A stretch of DNA of 64,000 nucleotides from Paraescarpia echinospica (Eukaryota; Annelida; Polychaeta; Sabellida; Siboglinidae). The stretch is from contig CM034542.1 in the NCBI GenBank assembly GCA_020002185.1, forward strand, positions 58,955,973-59,019,972, in the 5' to 3' direction. The notes beneath the pieces are model-generated. The model searched no databases. It had not been told where the DNA came from and saw only the letters and a list, made by a program, of their open reading frames with translations. Both the position numbers and the translations under genes were made by a program. This document shows, one piece after another, positions 1 to 11,600 of this stretch (position 1 is its first letter; every line of letters begins with the position of its first letter).

Positions 1-542
1 CGTCAGTGCCTGCAATAATTGTCACTGTTAGAGACAGAACAACATCTGATAGCGCGTGAGTGCCTGCAATAATTGTCACTGTTAGAGACGGAACAACATC
101 TGATAGCGCGTCAGTGCCTGCAATAATTGTCACTGTTAGAGACAGAACAACATCTGATAGCGCGTCAGTGCCTGCAATAATTGTCACTGTTAGAGACGGA
201 ACAACATCTGATAGCGCGTCAGTGCCTGCAATAATTGTCACTGTTAGAGACAGAACAATGTCTGATAGCGCGTCAGTGCCTGCAATAATTGTCACTGTTA
301 GAGACGGAACAACATCTGATAGCGCGTCAGTGCCTGCAATAATTGTCACTGTTAGAGACGGAACAACATCTGATAGCGCGTGAGTGCCTGCAATAATTGT
401 CACTGTTAGAGACAGAACAATGTCTGATAGCGCGTCAGTGCCTGCAATAATTGTCACTGTTAGAGACGGAACAACATCTGATAGCGCGTGAGTGCCTGCA
501 ATAATTGTCACTGTTAGAGACAGAACAACATCTACTACTATG
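1..542. repeat. 54-bp minisatellite, about 10 units
   Basis: Unit starts cgtcagtgcctgcaataatt and includes cactgttagagacagaacaa and catctgatag. Units alternate mainly at gacaga/gacgga and cgtc/cgtg. As 54 is divisible by 3 it gives a spurious 18-residue-periodic ORF. The array is cut by the left window edge. Its second half resembles part of the 84-bp unit at 5664-9757. Confidence 0.95.
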
Positions 543-544
543 TC

Positions 545-725
545 AGTGCTGGCAACAGCAGCAGGGCTTAGCCAGAGACCCGTCTGCCTGTCTTCAAGAC
601 TGGCAGTTGACTGGCCCAGATGGGTAATTACAACTGATAAGACAGGTGGAATGTAGAGGGGGCAGCTGGCCATTATATTAACTAGTTCCAAGTCTAGGGG
701 CCCACATTAATGACTCATTGACACA
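545..725 (-). repeat. Interspersed repeat, inverted relative to 4060-4240
   Basis: The reverse complement of 590-725 matches 4060-4200 with small indels: shared blocks attaatgtgggcccctaga, cagctg.ccccttct, ttgtaattacccatct and ctggct.agccc. This makes it a dispersed element present in both orientations. The copy at 4060-4330 has a short reading frame with a GRP motif that may be a LINE tail; the family is not identified. Confidence 0.6.
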
Positions 726-861
726 ACTGGTAGTGAAAGGAATCAAATGGATCGGAATTAATTTAATAAATGGCTCAAACGACATTGGTTTGTCATTGAA
801 AATTATTGAATAAAACTAAACTGGCCAATAATGGCTGTGACTGATGTGACTGGCCGCCATA

Positions 862-1710
862 ATAATAATAATACAATTTATTTGTATAGCGCCCGAATCA
901 ATCAGATTGCTTTTAGGGGTTTTACATGCATGTACACGTAACTATTTAGAATTGTATTATAGATAGAAACAAAAATCATTTAGAAATGTGTACCATAAAA
1001 TAATTAAAACATTCATTATGTAATTATTATACCTCCATGTACAAACAATTAAAAATTATACGATAAGTATTAAAACAATATAAAATAAATAAGGTAATTA
1101 ATATGTAATAAATCATTTAAAAATAATAATAATAATTACATAAAGTATAGGTAAGTGTATTTGACAAAGTCCACGTGATCATATTACAGAAACGCTACTC
1201 TAAAAAGGTGTGTTTTAAGAAGTGTTTTGAACTGTGGCTGTGTCTTTGCCATCCTGACACAGTCCGGCAGTTTGTTCCATAGACAGCTACAGCAAAACGG
1301 TGATCACCATGAGTGACCGTCTGTGAAGCCGGTACTGACAGAAGCGGCAAAGATGCAGATCTCAGTTGCCGATTCGGTTTAGTAACTCCGCGAGATAACT
1401 CGATGCCCGGTCATGCATCACAGAGTACACAAACACAAGCACTTTATATGTTGGGCGCACACAGATAGGTAACCAATGCAGGTGCTGCAGCGCTGGAGTG
1501 ACGTGGTCGTACTTCCTCGTACGGCAGACGAGGCGGGCTGCAGTTTTGCACACATTGCAAACGCTGCAGTGTCGTCTGCGGAAGGTCATAGAGTAATGAG
1601 TTTCATAATCAAGGCAAGAAGTCACGCACGCGTGCACCAGGGTTTTGCATGCAACATCAGTGATGCTTAGCCGAATGCAATGCATGCAAGCTGTTCACAT
1701 GCTAAAGGCA
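862..1710 (-). pseudogene. CR1/L2-like LINE 3' fragment
   Basis: On the minus strand 1685-1362 reads CKTLVHACVTSCLDY, later HVTPALQHLHWLPICVRPTY and KVLVFVYSVM. This aligns with the reverse transcriptase C-terminus of the LINE at 59870-60150 ([22 protein letters not shown]). A 3' UTR follows to a GGGCGCTATACAAATAA-type end and an (ATT)n tail at 862-880. The reading frame is broken and the 5' part is missing. Confidence 0.8.
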
Positions 1711-1719
1711 CACTTTTTA

Positions 1720-2180
1720 TTAATTCAAGATTGGCCAAAATAATTCTGGCCAAGGGCCTGAAGAGTAGTCAACAGATAATCTGTTCCATTAATTTACAGT
1801 CCTTTGTGAAAATGAGAACTTTCTTATGTCTAATCTACACTGTTCCTTTGCTAATGTAACTTCATGTCCTCTAGTCTTTCTATCTTTCTTAAATGAGAAA
1901 AAAATATCTCTATCAATATTTTCATAACCATTCAATATTTTAAACACTTCTATCTGATTTCTCAATCTCCTGGTCTTTAGTGTTATTAAACATTAGGCGT
2001 TTTTCATAACTAAGATCCCTCAGTTTTTGTATCATTTTAATCGCTCTCCTCTGTACTCTTTCTAGCATATCTATGTCCTTCTTGTGATATGGCCTCCACA
2101 CTTGAATACAATATTTTAAATGAGGCCTAACTATTGTTTTGTAAAGCGGTATTATTAGTTCTTTTTCATTTTACGTACCT
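1720..2180 (-). pseudogene. CR1-like LINE ORF2 C-terminal fragment, frameshifted
   Basis: In shifting minus-strand frames this gives blocks typical of the CR1 ORF2 end: tyrosine/cysteine then VWRPYHKKDIDMLERVQRRA, DLSYEKRL, IEVFKI and CRLDIRKFSFSQRTVN.WNRL. Several frameshifts and stops make it inactive. It belongs to the same broad type as the CR1 copy interrupted by the 40-bp array, not to the one at 862-1710. Confidence 0.72.
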
Positions 2181-2550
2181 ACATGTAGACTATCAGTTGC
2201 TGTCTGACGGAGATAAATGTCTGTAAAGGTTACATGTATAAGTCACTAGTATGATCTCCTATCGCTTATTGCAAGGGCAGGCAACACGTCTGAAGAATGC
2301 ATGCTCGACCACGTGCGTGCGTGTGCAAGTATTATGTGGCAAAGAAAAGTCAACATTATCTTTATGCAATATGGAATACTCCAGGAAACCGTCTTCTGCA
2401 TCTGCGTGTGTGTGTGCATGTAGCACCATCTGGATGACGGTGATTTTCGCTAGTGACATTAATAGGAATGTGAGCTCTAAAACACCAACAGGATATGCTA
2501 TCGTTGTGCCGGTATCTCTGAGCCCACCTTCCTATAAGTGTGACTGTTAC
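2180..2550. other. Intron sequence, no feature recognised
   Basis: Start of the intron after TUBGCP2 exon 23. Open frames on both strands (2251-2697 plus, 2259-2459 minus) overlap or follow exon 23 and resemble nothing I know. Confidence 0.5.
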
Positions 2551-2651
2551 CTTTCTGTTGAGGACAAGCGACAATGGCCACTTGACGATGTAGTCGAACG
2601 AGAACGCTTCAAGACCAGAAAGGTGAAGGTCAGTTGGGTCAACGCGAAACT
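2551..2651 (-). CDS. TUBGCP2: TUBGCP2 exon 23 (last exon in window)
   Basis: [20 protein letters not shown], then [13 protein letters not shown]. This is the conserved SGLEAF(S/T)(F/L)DY.VKWPLSL(I/V).(N/S)RK of grip2. Acceptor tttgacag, donor gtaaca, phase 0. The next family block (starting Arg-Tyr-Gln, Phe-Arg-His) is not in 1-2550, so the remaining exons are outside the window. Confidence 0.93.
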
Positions 2652-5600
2652 CTGTCAAAGAAGAATGCCAAATAGAGACTACCGGATAATAACTTAAAGT
2701 GCAGTTGCAATTAACAAAAAAATACTTTAACAATTCATAATGTAACCTATGATACTGATCATTTAAAATAGGTGAACTGTGTTAAAAATCTCATCACAGA
2801 AAAAAAATCGATGATTCCATTAGCAAGTACAAATATTTGGTATATGTCAGTTCGGGAATGGTCAGAAAAATTAATGGCAGATGATGAGTAGGAAATTAAG
2901 CACTTTGAACATGTCTACTTTCTCCATTTCAAACACTGTGACTGCTCCACTTCTACATTGTGCAAATCCACACTGAAAAGCATGCAGATTTCCATAACAA
3001 GTATAAATTGTTTTGATTACGTAAAAAATAGTACATAGGGACTATGTGTAATAAAGTACTGAGAGAGCTCAAGCACACACCTTTCTCTTGCTTTGTCTCG
3101 ATAGAGAGGATCTTGAAGAGTTGAGTGACGAGGTCGTATGACAACAGCTCGACTCTGAGGGAACACACAAGGTTATACTTGATGACGCTGTGACGACTAC
3201 TACAGCTACACCACCTCACATGACTGATGATGTAATCTTATCACTCACCAGTCATTCCAGTAGCTCAGCAGTCAGAGCTCCTGGGATTCAACTGAACAAA
3301 TGTGTTCGAGTACATCTACTGTGGTTTCGAAACAGTTTCGTTCAACTAACTTTGCCTGTGTTTCAGCTTAAGATTGTTTCACTGGAATCATACGGTTTTA
3401 TTCTCAGTTTGAATAAATCAATCAGAATGTGGTAAAATGTCTCTACGTTGACATCTTCAAAACACCACATAAACATGACATATTCATGTGGGTGGAGAAC
3501 GTATGCACTGACAGAGTCAGGTAGCAGAGGACAACAGGCTCACGAGATAATGTAGAGCAAATTAAGGAGGCTGGTGAATTAATAATAATAATAATTAATA
3601 ATTAAATTATTTCTTTAGCACCAATATCCTCGGCCAATCCGAGCTCAGTGACGCAACAAGCGTTCTCATTGTGATATACAGAGCAAGTCGTCTACAAACA
3701 GATGGAATTGCAAAGAAGCTAAGGAGGATGTGCAGTATTAAAAAGAGAGGTTTTTAGATGATGGCAAAATTAAACTATATTTCTTACTGACTTAACACCA
3801 ACAGGAGAATTACGAAAAAAGATTGGAGTAAAGAAACACCTGAAAATGAAGGTAGTTTTGAGCAGTCTATGATGGGCAGGACACTACCAATGAACGAGTG
3901 AGATTAACATGATGAGTGTAGAAATCAAAGTGGGTGGTAGAAATAGGCCCTTAGCTAGAGATATTTTTTGTCAATCTTGAAATTAATGAAAAGAGTGCCT
4001 TTTTGCCCGTGAACTGCTTGTGGAGGAAGCCATTTACATAAATCACAGCAATTATTGAAAGTCATTAATGTGGGCCCCTAGAGTTGAAACTACACTGTAT
4101 TAGATAATCTAGTGTCCAGCTGGCCCCTTCTAAATTCCACCCAGTTGTAATTACCCATCTTGGCCAACCATCTGCAAGTGATGAGTAGGCAGAGAGGGTT
4201 TCTGGCTGAGCCCCTGGGTAGACAAAGAGGAAGACCAACACAAGGTGGCCAGGTAGTGTGATGAGATGCCTGGACAAGTTTAAACAGCAGGAAATGGAAG
4301 GAAATGGCAGAAGGGAAGAATGACATTAGGAGAGAACTGAGAGTGGGTGTCACCTCAAGTCGTCCTTGAAAGGGTCTACGTTGGCGGTACTGGTGCGTAG
4401 AGCGAGCTCCAGCAGCGTGTCTAGACGGGTGGGGGTGATCTGTACGCCAGTCAAGGACGGTCTCACTTGGAACAGTAGACACTTACAGAGACATCAGTTA
4501 TACAAAGGCTGTTCAAACTGTAAAAAAATCACATTGTAAATTTGCCCTTTTGGCAGTAATGCAACTGTAAGCCGGGTTAATCGTATGTCCCTTTGATGTT
4601 TGGCACATTCGCGATGTTCCCACATTCAAAACAAATGATTCAGTGAGCTTCCTGCTAATGATTGCCACCCATGGCTGATTCCGGGTAACGGAACAGACAA
4701 CCGCACTTGAACTATTTCAATGAGCGGACTTCAAAGTTATGACTACAGATAATCCACCATGATCACACAAAGGATATGATCCATTGTCTTCCGGAGTTCG
4801 TCTTCTGCCATGTCCATAAACTGGACCACAAAGTCTCCCTGGTCAAGCAAGAAGTAATGCTTGATTGACCTGGAACAACCACACAGGCAGTTAATGACTG
4901 GTCCCTCACCATACCACATGTTGGACATGTGATACATGTGATATTGATAATTTACCCAGTTTGAAATTGTGTTAAGTCACGGCTTGCAGAAATCCTTTCT
5001 AAAAAAATTCTCCATTTAAAAAAGTAACTGTGCTTGAAGATAGCAGTTGAACACACAAAAAACAAATTTCATCACCATAAGTTACTTTACTATAAATAAA
5101 TGACACTTAATGGAGATCATGAAGCCTTTTTTGTGTTATTGTCATTAACTGGACACATGCTTAGCTTTACTAGGAACATCTTATGGGCGTTTTCTCACAA
5201 TTATTTTTTGATGCTAATATCTCAAATCTATGGCCTAGTACTGAAGATGCCCACCTCTAAAACCGTCAACGGAGAGATCGCTCTAACCCAACTCTGATGC
5301 ATATTTTTAATCTTGTAGAACACCATACAGTATCACTGCATAATTTGTTACATAAATGAATACAGTGGAATCTTATTTTACGGTCACCTCAGTAATACAG
5401 CCACCTCGCAATTAAGGTCATCCTAGAACAGTCCTAAATTGTTTCCACATAGAGTAAAGTATATGATATTAGTTCTGCTAATAAGGTCACCTTGTTATTC
5501 AGGTCACTTTTGTCCAGTCCCAAAGGTGAAGTTAACAGTGAGGTTCCACTGAACTAAACTGTACCTGAATCTTGTGACCTTAACGGTGTGGTTCCACTGA

Positions 5601-8600
5601 ACTAAACTGTACCTGAATCCTGTGACCTTAACAGAGATGTTCCACTGAACTAAACTCTACCTGACAGTCGACTGAGTGAAAACCACTGTTAGCAAAGAGA
5701 ACACCACAGCTGATAGAGTGAACCACAGTTACAATTATGAAAACCACAGTCGACTGAGTGAAAACCACTGTTAGCAAAGAGAACACCACAGCTGATAGAA
5801 TGAGAACCACAGTTACAATTATGAAAACCACAGTCGACTGAGTGAAAACCACTGTTAGCAAAGAGAACACCACAGCTGATAGAATGAGAACCACAGTTAC
5901 AATTATGAAAACCACAGTCGACTGAGTGAAAACCACTGTTAGCAAAGAGAACACCACAGCTGATAGAGTGAACCACAGTTACAATTATGAAAACCACAGT
6001 CGACTGAGTGAAAACCACTGTTAGCAAAGAGAACACCACAGCTGATAGAATGAGAACCACAGTTACAATTATGAAAACCACAGTCGACTGAGTGAAAACC
6101 ACTGTTAGCAAAGAGAACACAAGAGCTGATAGAATGAGAACCACAGTTACAATTATGAAAACCACAGTTGACTAAGTAAAAACCACTGTTAGCAAAGAGA
6201 ACACCACAGCTGATAGAGTGAGAACCACAGTTACAATTATGAAAACCACAGTCGACTGAGTGAAAACCACTGTTAGCAAAGAGAACACCACAGCTGATAG
6301 AATGAGAACAACAATTACAATTATGAAAACCACAGCCGACAGTGAAAACCACTGTTAGCAAAGAGAACACCACAGCTGATAGAGTGAGAACCACAGTTAC
6401 AATTATGAAAACCACAGTCGACTGAGTGAAAACCACTGTTAGCAAAGAGAACACCACAGCTGAAAGAATGAGAACCACAGTTACAATTATGAAAACCACA
6501 GTCGACTGAGTGAAAACCACTGTTAGCAAAGAGAACACCACAGCTGATAGAATGAGAACCACAGTTACAATTATGAAAACCACAGTCGACTGAGTGAAAA
6601 CCACTGTTAGCAAAGAGAACACCATGGCTGATAGAATGAGAACCACAGTTACAATTATGAAAACCACAGTCGACTGAGTGAAAACCACTGTTAGCAAAGA
6701 GAACACCACGGCTGATAGAATGAGAACCACAGTTACAATTATGAAAACCACAGTCGACTGAGTGAAAACCACTGTTAGCAAAGGGAACACCACAGCTGAT
6801 AGAATGAGAACCACAGTTACAATTATGAAAACCACAGTCGACTGAGTGAAAACCACTGTTAGCAAAGAGAACACCACAGCTGATAGAATGAGAACCACAG
6901 TTACAATTATGAAAACCACAGTCGACTGAGTGAAAACCACTTTTAGCAAAGAGAACACCACAGCTGATAGAGAGAACCATAGTTACAATTATGAAAACCA
7001 CAGCCGACTGAGTGAAAACCACTGACGCAAAGAGAACACCACAGCTGATAGAATGAGAACCACAGTTACAATTATGAAAACCACAGTCGACTGAGTGAAA
7101 ACCACTGTTAGCAAAGAGAACACCACAGCTGATAGAATGAGAACCACAGTTACAATTATGAAAACCACAGTCGACTGAGTGAAAACCACTGTTAGCAAAG
7201 AGAACACCACAGCTGATAGAATGAACCACAGTTACAATTATGAAAACCACAGTCGACTGAGTGAAAACCACTGTTAGCAAAGAGAACACCACAGCTGATA
7301 GAATGAGAACCACAGTTACAATTATGAAAACCACAGTCGACTGAGTGAAAACCACTGTTAGCAAAGAGAACACAAGAGCTGATAGAATGAGAACCACAGT
7401 TACAATTATGAAAACCACAGTTACTGAGTGAAAACCACTTTAGCAAAGAGAACACCACAGCTGATAGAGGAGAACCACAGTTACAATTATGAAAACCACA
7501 GTCACTGAGTGAAAACCACTGTTAGCAAAGAGAACACCACAGCTGATTTATGACAGAACAACACAACAACTCGTTTGATAAATGCATCAAATTTTTATTA
7601 TGGCAAAATGGGACAGTCCGGCCAGATCTCTTTGGGGCCAGCTGTGACAGCCTGAGAACAGGATGCAAGACCAGGATATTTCACATGACCGGACGTGATC
7701 CTGGGTCAGTTACTTGATCATGTGACTGCGGCCACATGACCAGAATCCTGGGTCTGCATCCCTCTGGGTGTCAAGCCGAGATATTTCACGTGACCGGACG
7801 TGATCCTGGGCCAGCTACTTGATCAATGGTCATGTGACTGCGGCCACATGACCAGAATCCTGGTTCTGAACCCATCTGGGTGTCAAGCCAACCCTTTAGA
7901 GATGCTGACCCTCCTATCATTTTACAAAGGTGGAGATATGGGGCTGGTTGGTGGGTGACGTGCTACTTTGTTCGTGCTAGAGACAAAGATGGCATCGAGC
8001 GTGGAAGTTGTTCTTCCTATAACCCTGGGCAAATGTAGATGATTGGGTATCTTGACTTCCCATGCCCCAGGGAATATGTTATGATTGGGCAGCTACCCCC
8101 TGCATAGAGGAGGTAGAGTAAGTTTCAGAGGGTGTCCATGTTGTGATTGGTTAGCCACCCCCTGCGGAGAGGAATGCTGTAATACGGCCTTCTGACCCTG
8201 CTGTGACTTGTTGTTGGTGAATGCCCCTTAGGTGGCCTCTTGACCCTGTAGTGACTTGCTGTTGTTATTCTGGCATAAACACTGCACAGTGATAAACACT
8301 ATGCCTCGATTTATGACAGAACAACACAACAACTCATTTGATAAATGCATCAAATTTTTATTATGGCAAAATGGGACAGTCCGGCCAGATCTCTTTGGGG
8401 CCAGCTGTGACAGCCTGAGAACAGGATGCAAGACCAGGATATTTCACATGACCGGACGTGATCCTGGGTCAGTTACTTGATCATGTGACTGCGGCCACAT
8501 GACCAGAATCCTGGGTCTGCATCCCTCTGGGTGTCAAGCCGAGCCAAAAGAGGTGTTGAGACCGAATGTCCCGAGAGGTGTTGACACCGAATGCCCCAAG

Positions 8601-11600
8601 ATATAAGAGTGAAAACCACTGTTAGCAAAGAGAACACCACAGCTGATAGAATGAGAACCACAGTTACAATTATGAAAACCACAGTCGACTGAGTGAAAAC
8701 CACTGTTAGCAAAGAGAACACCACAGCTGATAGAATGAGAACCACAGTTACAATTATGAAAACCACAGTCGACTGAGTGAAAACCACTGTTAGCAAAGAG
8801 AACACCACATCTGATAGAGTGTGAACCACAGTTACAATTATGAAAACCACAGTCAACTGAGTGAAAACCACTGTTAGCAAAGAGAACACCACAGCTGATA
8901 GAGTGAGAACCACAGTTACAATTATGAAAACCACAGTCGACTGAGTGAAAACCACTGTTAGCAAAGAGAACACCACAGCTGATAGAGTGAGAACCACAGT
9001 TACAATTATGAAAACCACAGTCGACTGAGTGAAAACCACTGTTAGCAAAGAGAACACCACAGCTGATAGAGTGAGAACCACAGTTACAATTATGAAAACC
9101 ACAGTCGACTGAGTGAAAACCACTGTTAGCAAAGAGAACACCACAGCTGATAGAGTGAGAACCACAGTTACAATTATGAAAACCACAGTCGACTGAGTGA
9201 AAACCACTGTTAGCAAAGAGAACACCACAGCTGATAGAATGAGAACCACAGTTACAATTATGAAAACCACAGTCGACTGAGTGAAAACCACTGTTAGCAA
9301 AGAGAACACCACAGCTGATAGAGTGAGAACCACAGTTACAATTATGAAAACCACAGTCGACTGAGTGAAAACCACTGTTAGCAAAGAGAACACCACAGCT
9401 GATAGAATGAGAACCACAGTTACAATTATGAAAACCACAGTCGACTGAGTGAAAACCACTGTTAGCAAAGAGAACACCACAGCTGATAGAGTGAGAACCA
9501 CAGTTACAATTATGAAAACCACAGTCGACTGAGTGAAAACCACTGTTAGCAAAGAGAACACCACAGCTGATAGAGTGAGAACCACAGTTACAATTATGAA
9601 AACCACAGTCGACTGAGTGAAAACCACTGTTAGCAAAGAGAACACCACAGCTGATAGAGTGAGAACCACAGTTACAATTATGAAAACCACAGTCGACTGA
9701 GTGAAAACCACTGTTAGCAAAGAGAACACCACAGCTGATAGAATGAGAACCACAGTTACATTTATGACAGAACAACACAACAACTCATTTGATAAANNNN
9801 NNNNNNNNNNNNNNNNNNNNNNNNNNNNNNNNNNNNNNNNNNNNNNNNNNNNNNNNNNNNNNNNNNNNNNNNNNNNNNNNNNNNNNNNNNNNNNNNNNNN
9901 NNNNNNNNNNNNNNNNNNNNNNNNNNNNNNNNNNNNNNNNNNNNNNNNNNNNNNNNNNNNNNNNNNNNNNNNNNNNNNNNNNNNNNNNNNNNNNNNNNNN
10001 NNNNNNNNNNNNNNNNNNNNNNNNNNNNNNNNNNNNNNNNNNNNNNNNNNNNNNNNNNNNNNNNNNNNNNNNNNNNNNNNNNNNNNNNNNNNNNNNNNNN
10101 NNNNNNNNNNNNNNNNNNNNNNNNNNNNNNNNNNNNNNNNNNNNNNNNNNNNNNNNNNNNNNNNNNNNNNNNNNNNNNNNNNNNNNNNNNNNNNNNNNNN
10201 NNNNNNNNNNNNNNNNNNNNNNNNNNNNNNNNNNNNNNNNNNNNNNNNNNNNNNNNNNNNNNNNNNNNNNNNNNNNNNNNNNNNNNNNNNNNNNNNNNNN
10301 NNNNNNNNNNNNNNNNNNNNNNNNNNNNNNNNNNNNNNNNNNNNNNNNNNNNNNNNNNNNNNNNNNNNNNNNNNNNNNNNNNNNNNNNNNNNNNNNNNNN
10401 NNNNNNNNNNNNNNNNNNNNNNNNNNNNNNNNNNNNNNNNNNNNNNNNNNNNNNNNNNNNNNNNNNNNNNNNNNNNNNNNNNNNNNNNNNNNNNNNNNNN
10501 NNNNNNNNNNNNNNNNNNNNNNNNNNNNNNNNNNNNNNNNNNNNNNNNNNNNNNNNNNNNNNNNNNNNNNNNNNNNNNNNNNNNNNNNNNNNNNNNNNNN
10601 NNNNNNNNNNNNNNNNNNNNNNNNNNNNNNNNNNNNNNNNNNNNNNNNNNNNNNNNNNNNNNNNNNNNNNNNNNNNNNNNNNNNNNNNNNNNNNNNNNNN
10701 NNNNNNNNNNNNNNNNNNNNNNNNNNNNNNNNNNNNNNNNNNNNNNNNNNNNNNNNNNNNNNNNNNNNNNNNNNNNNNNNNNNNNNNNNNNNNNNNTATT
10801 CATGTGGGTGGAGAACGTATGCACTGACAGAGTCAGGTAGCAGAGGACAACAGGCTCACGAGATAATGTAGAGCAAATTAAGGAGGCTGGTGAATTAATA
10901 ATAATAATAATTAATAATTAAATTATTTCTTTAGCACCAATATCCTCGGCCAATCCGAGCTCAGTGACGCAACAAGCGTTCTCATTGTGATATACAGAGC
11001 AAGTCGTCTACAAACAGATGGAATTGCAAAGAAGCTAAGGAGGATGTGCAGTATTAAAAAGAGAGGTTTTTAGATGATGGCAAAATTAAACTATATTTCT
11101 TACTGACTTAACACCAACAGGAGAATTACGAAAAAAGATTGGAGTAAAGAAACACCTGAAAATGAAGGTAGTTTTGAGCAGTCTATGATGGGCAGGACAC
11201 TACCAATGAACGAGTGAGATTAACATGATGAGTGTAGAAATCAAAGTGGGTGGTAGAAATAGGCCCTTAGCTAGAGATATTTTTTGTCAATCTTGAAATT
11301 AATGAAAAGAGTGCCTTTTTGCCCGTGAACTGCTTGTGGAGGAAGCCATTTACATAAATCACAGCAATTATTGAAAGTCATTAATGTGGGCCCCTAGAGT
11401 TGAAACTACACTGTATTAGATAATCTAGTGTCCAGCTGGCCCCTTCTAAATTCCACCCAGTTGTAATTACCCATCTTGGCCAACCATCTGCAAGTGATGA
11501 GTAGGCAGAGAGGGTTTCTGGCTGAGCCCCTGGGTAGACAAAGAGGAAGACCAACACAAGGTGGCCAGGTAGTGTGATGAGATGCCTGGACAAGTTTAAA

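Larger units (their letters stand above)
3481..5663. repeat. Segmental duplication copy A (TUBGCP2 exons 20-21)
   Basis: Matches 10797-12979 at a constant offset of 7316 with only a few base differences, for example ctccattt/ctccgttt near 5010 and gttgaac/gttgcac near 5047. It spans exons 20 and 21, their introns and the first units of the 48-bp array. Copy A ends abruptly where the 84-bp array begins. Confidence 0.95.

Noticed and set aside
2251..2697. 148-codon plus-strand frame
   Set aside because: Its right part is antisense to TUBGCP2 exon 23 and the rest matches nothing.
7547..8602. Classical LTR retrotransposon with 234-bp LTRs
   Set aside because: Modules do not start TG or end CA, no primer-binding site or pol frame was seen, and extra sequence lies outside the second module.
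5628..9778. Valine/leucine- and cysteine/histidine-rich frames of 100-400 codons on the minus strand
   Set aside because: By-products of the 84-bp unit (28 codons); no start context, splice signal or known domain.
9701..10871. Frames crossing the N run
   Set aside because: Unknown bases translated as X; not evidence of coding.
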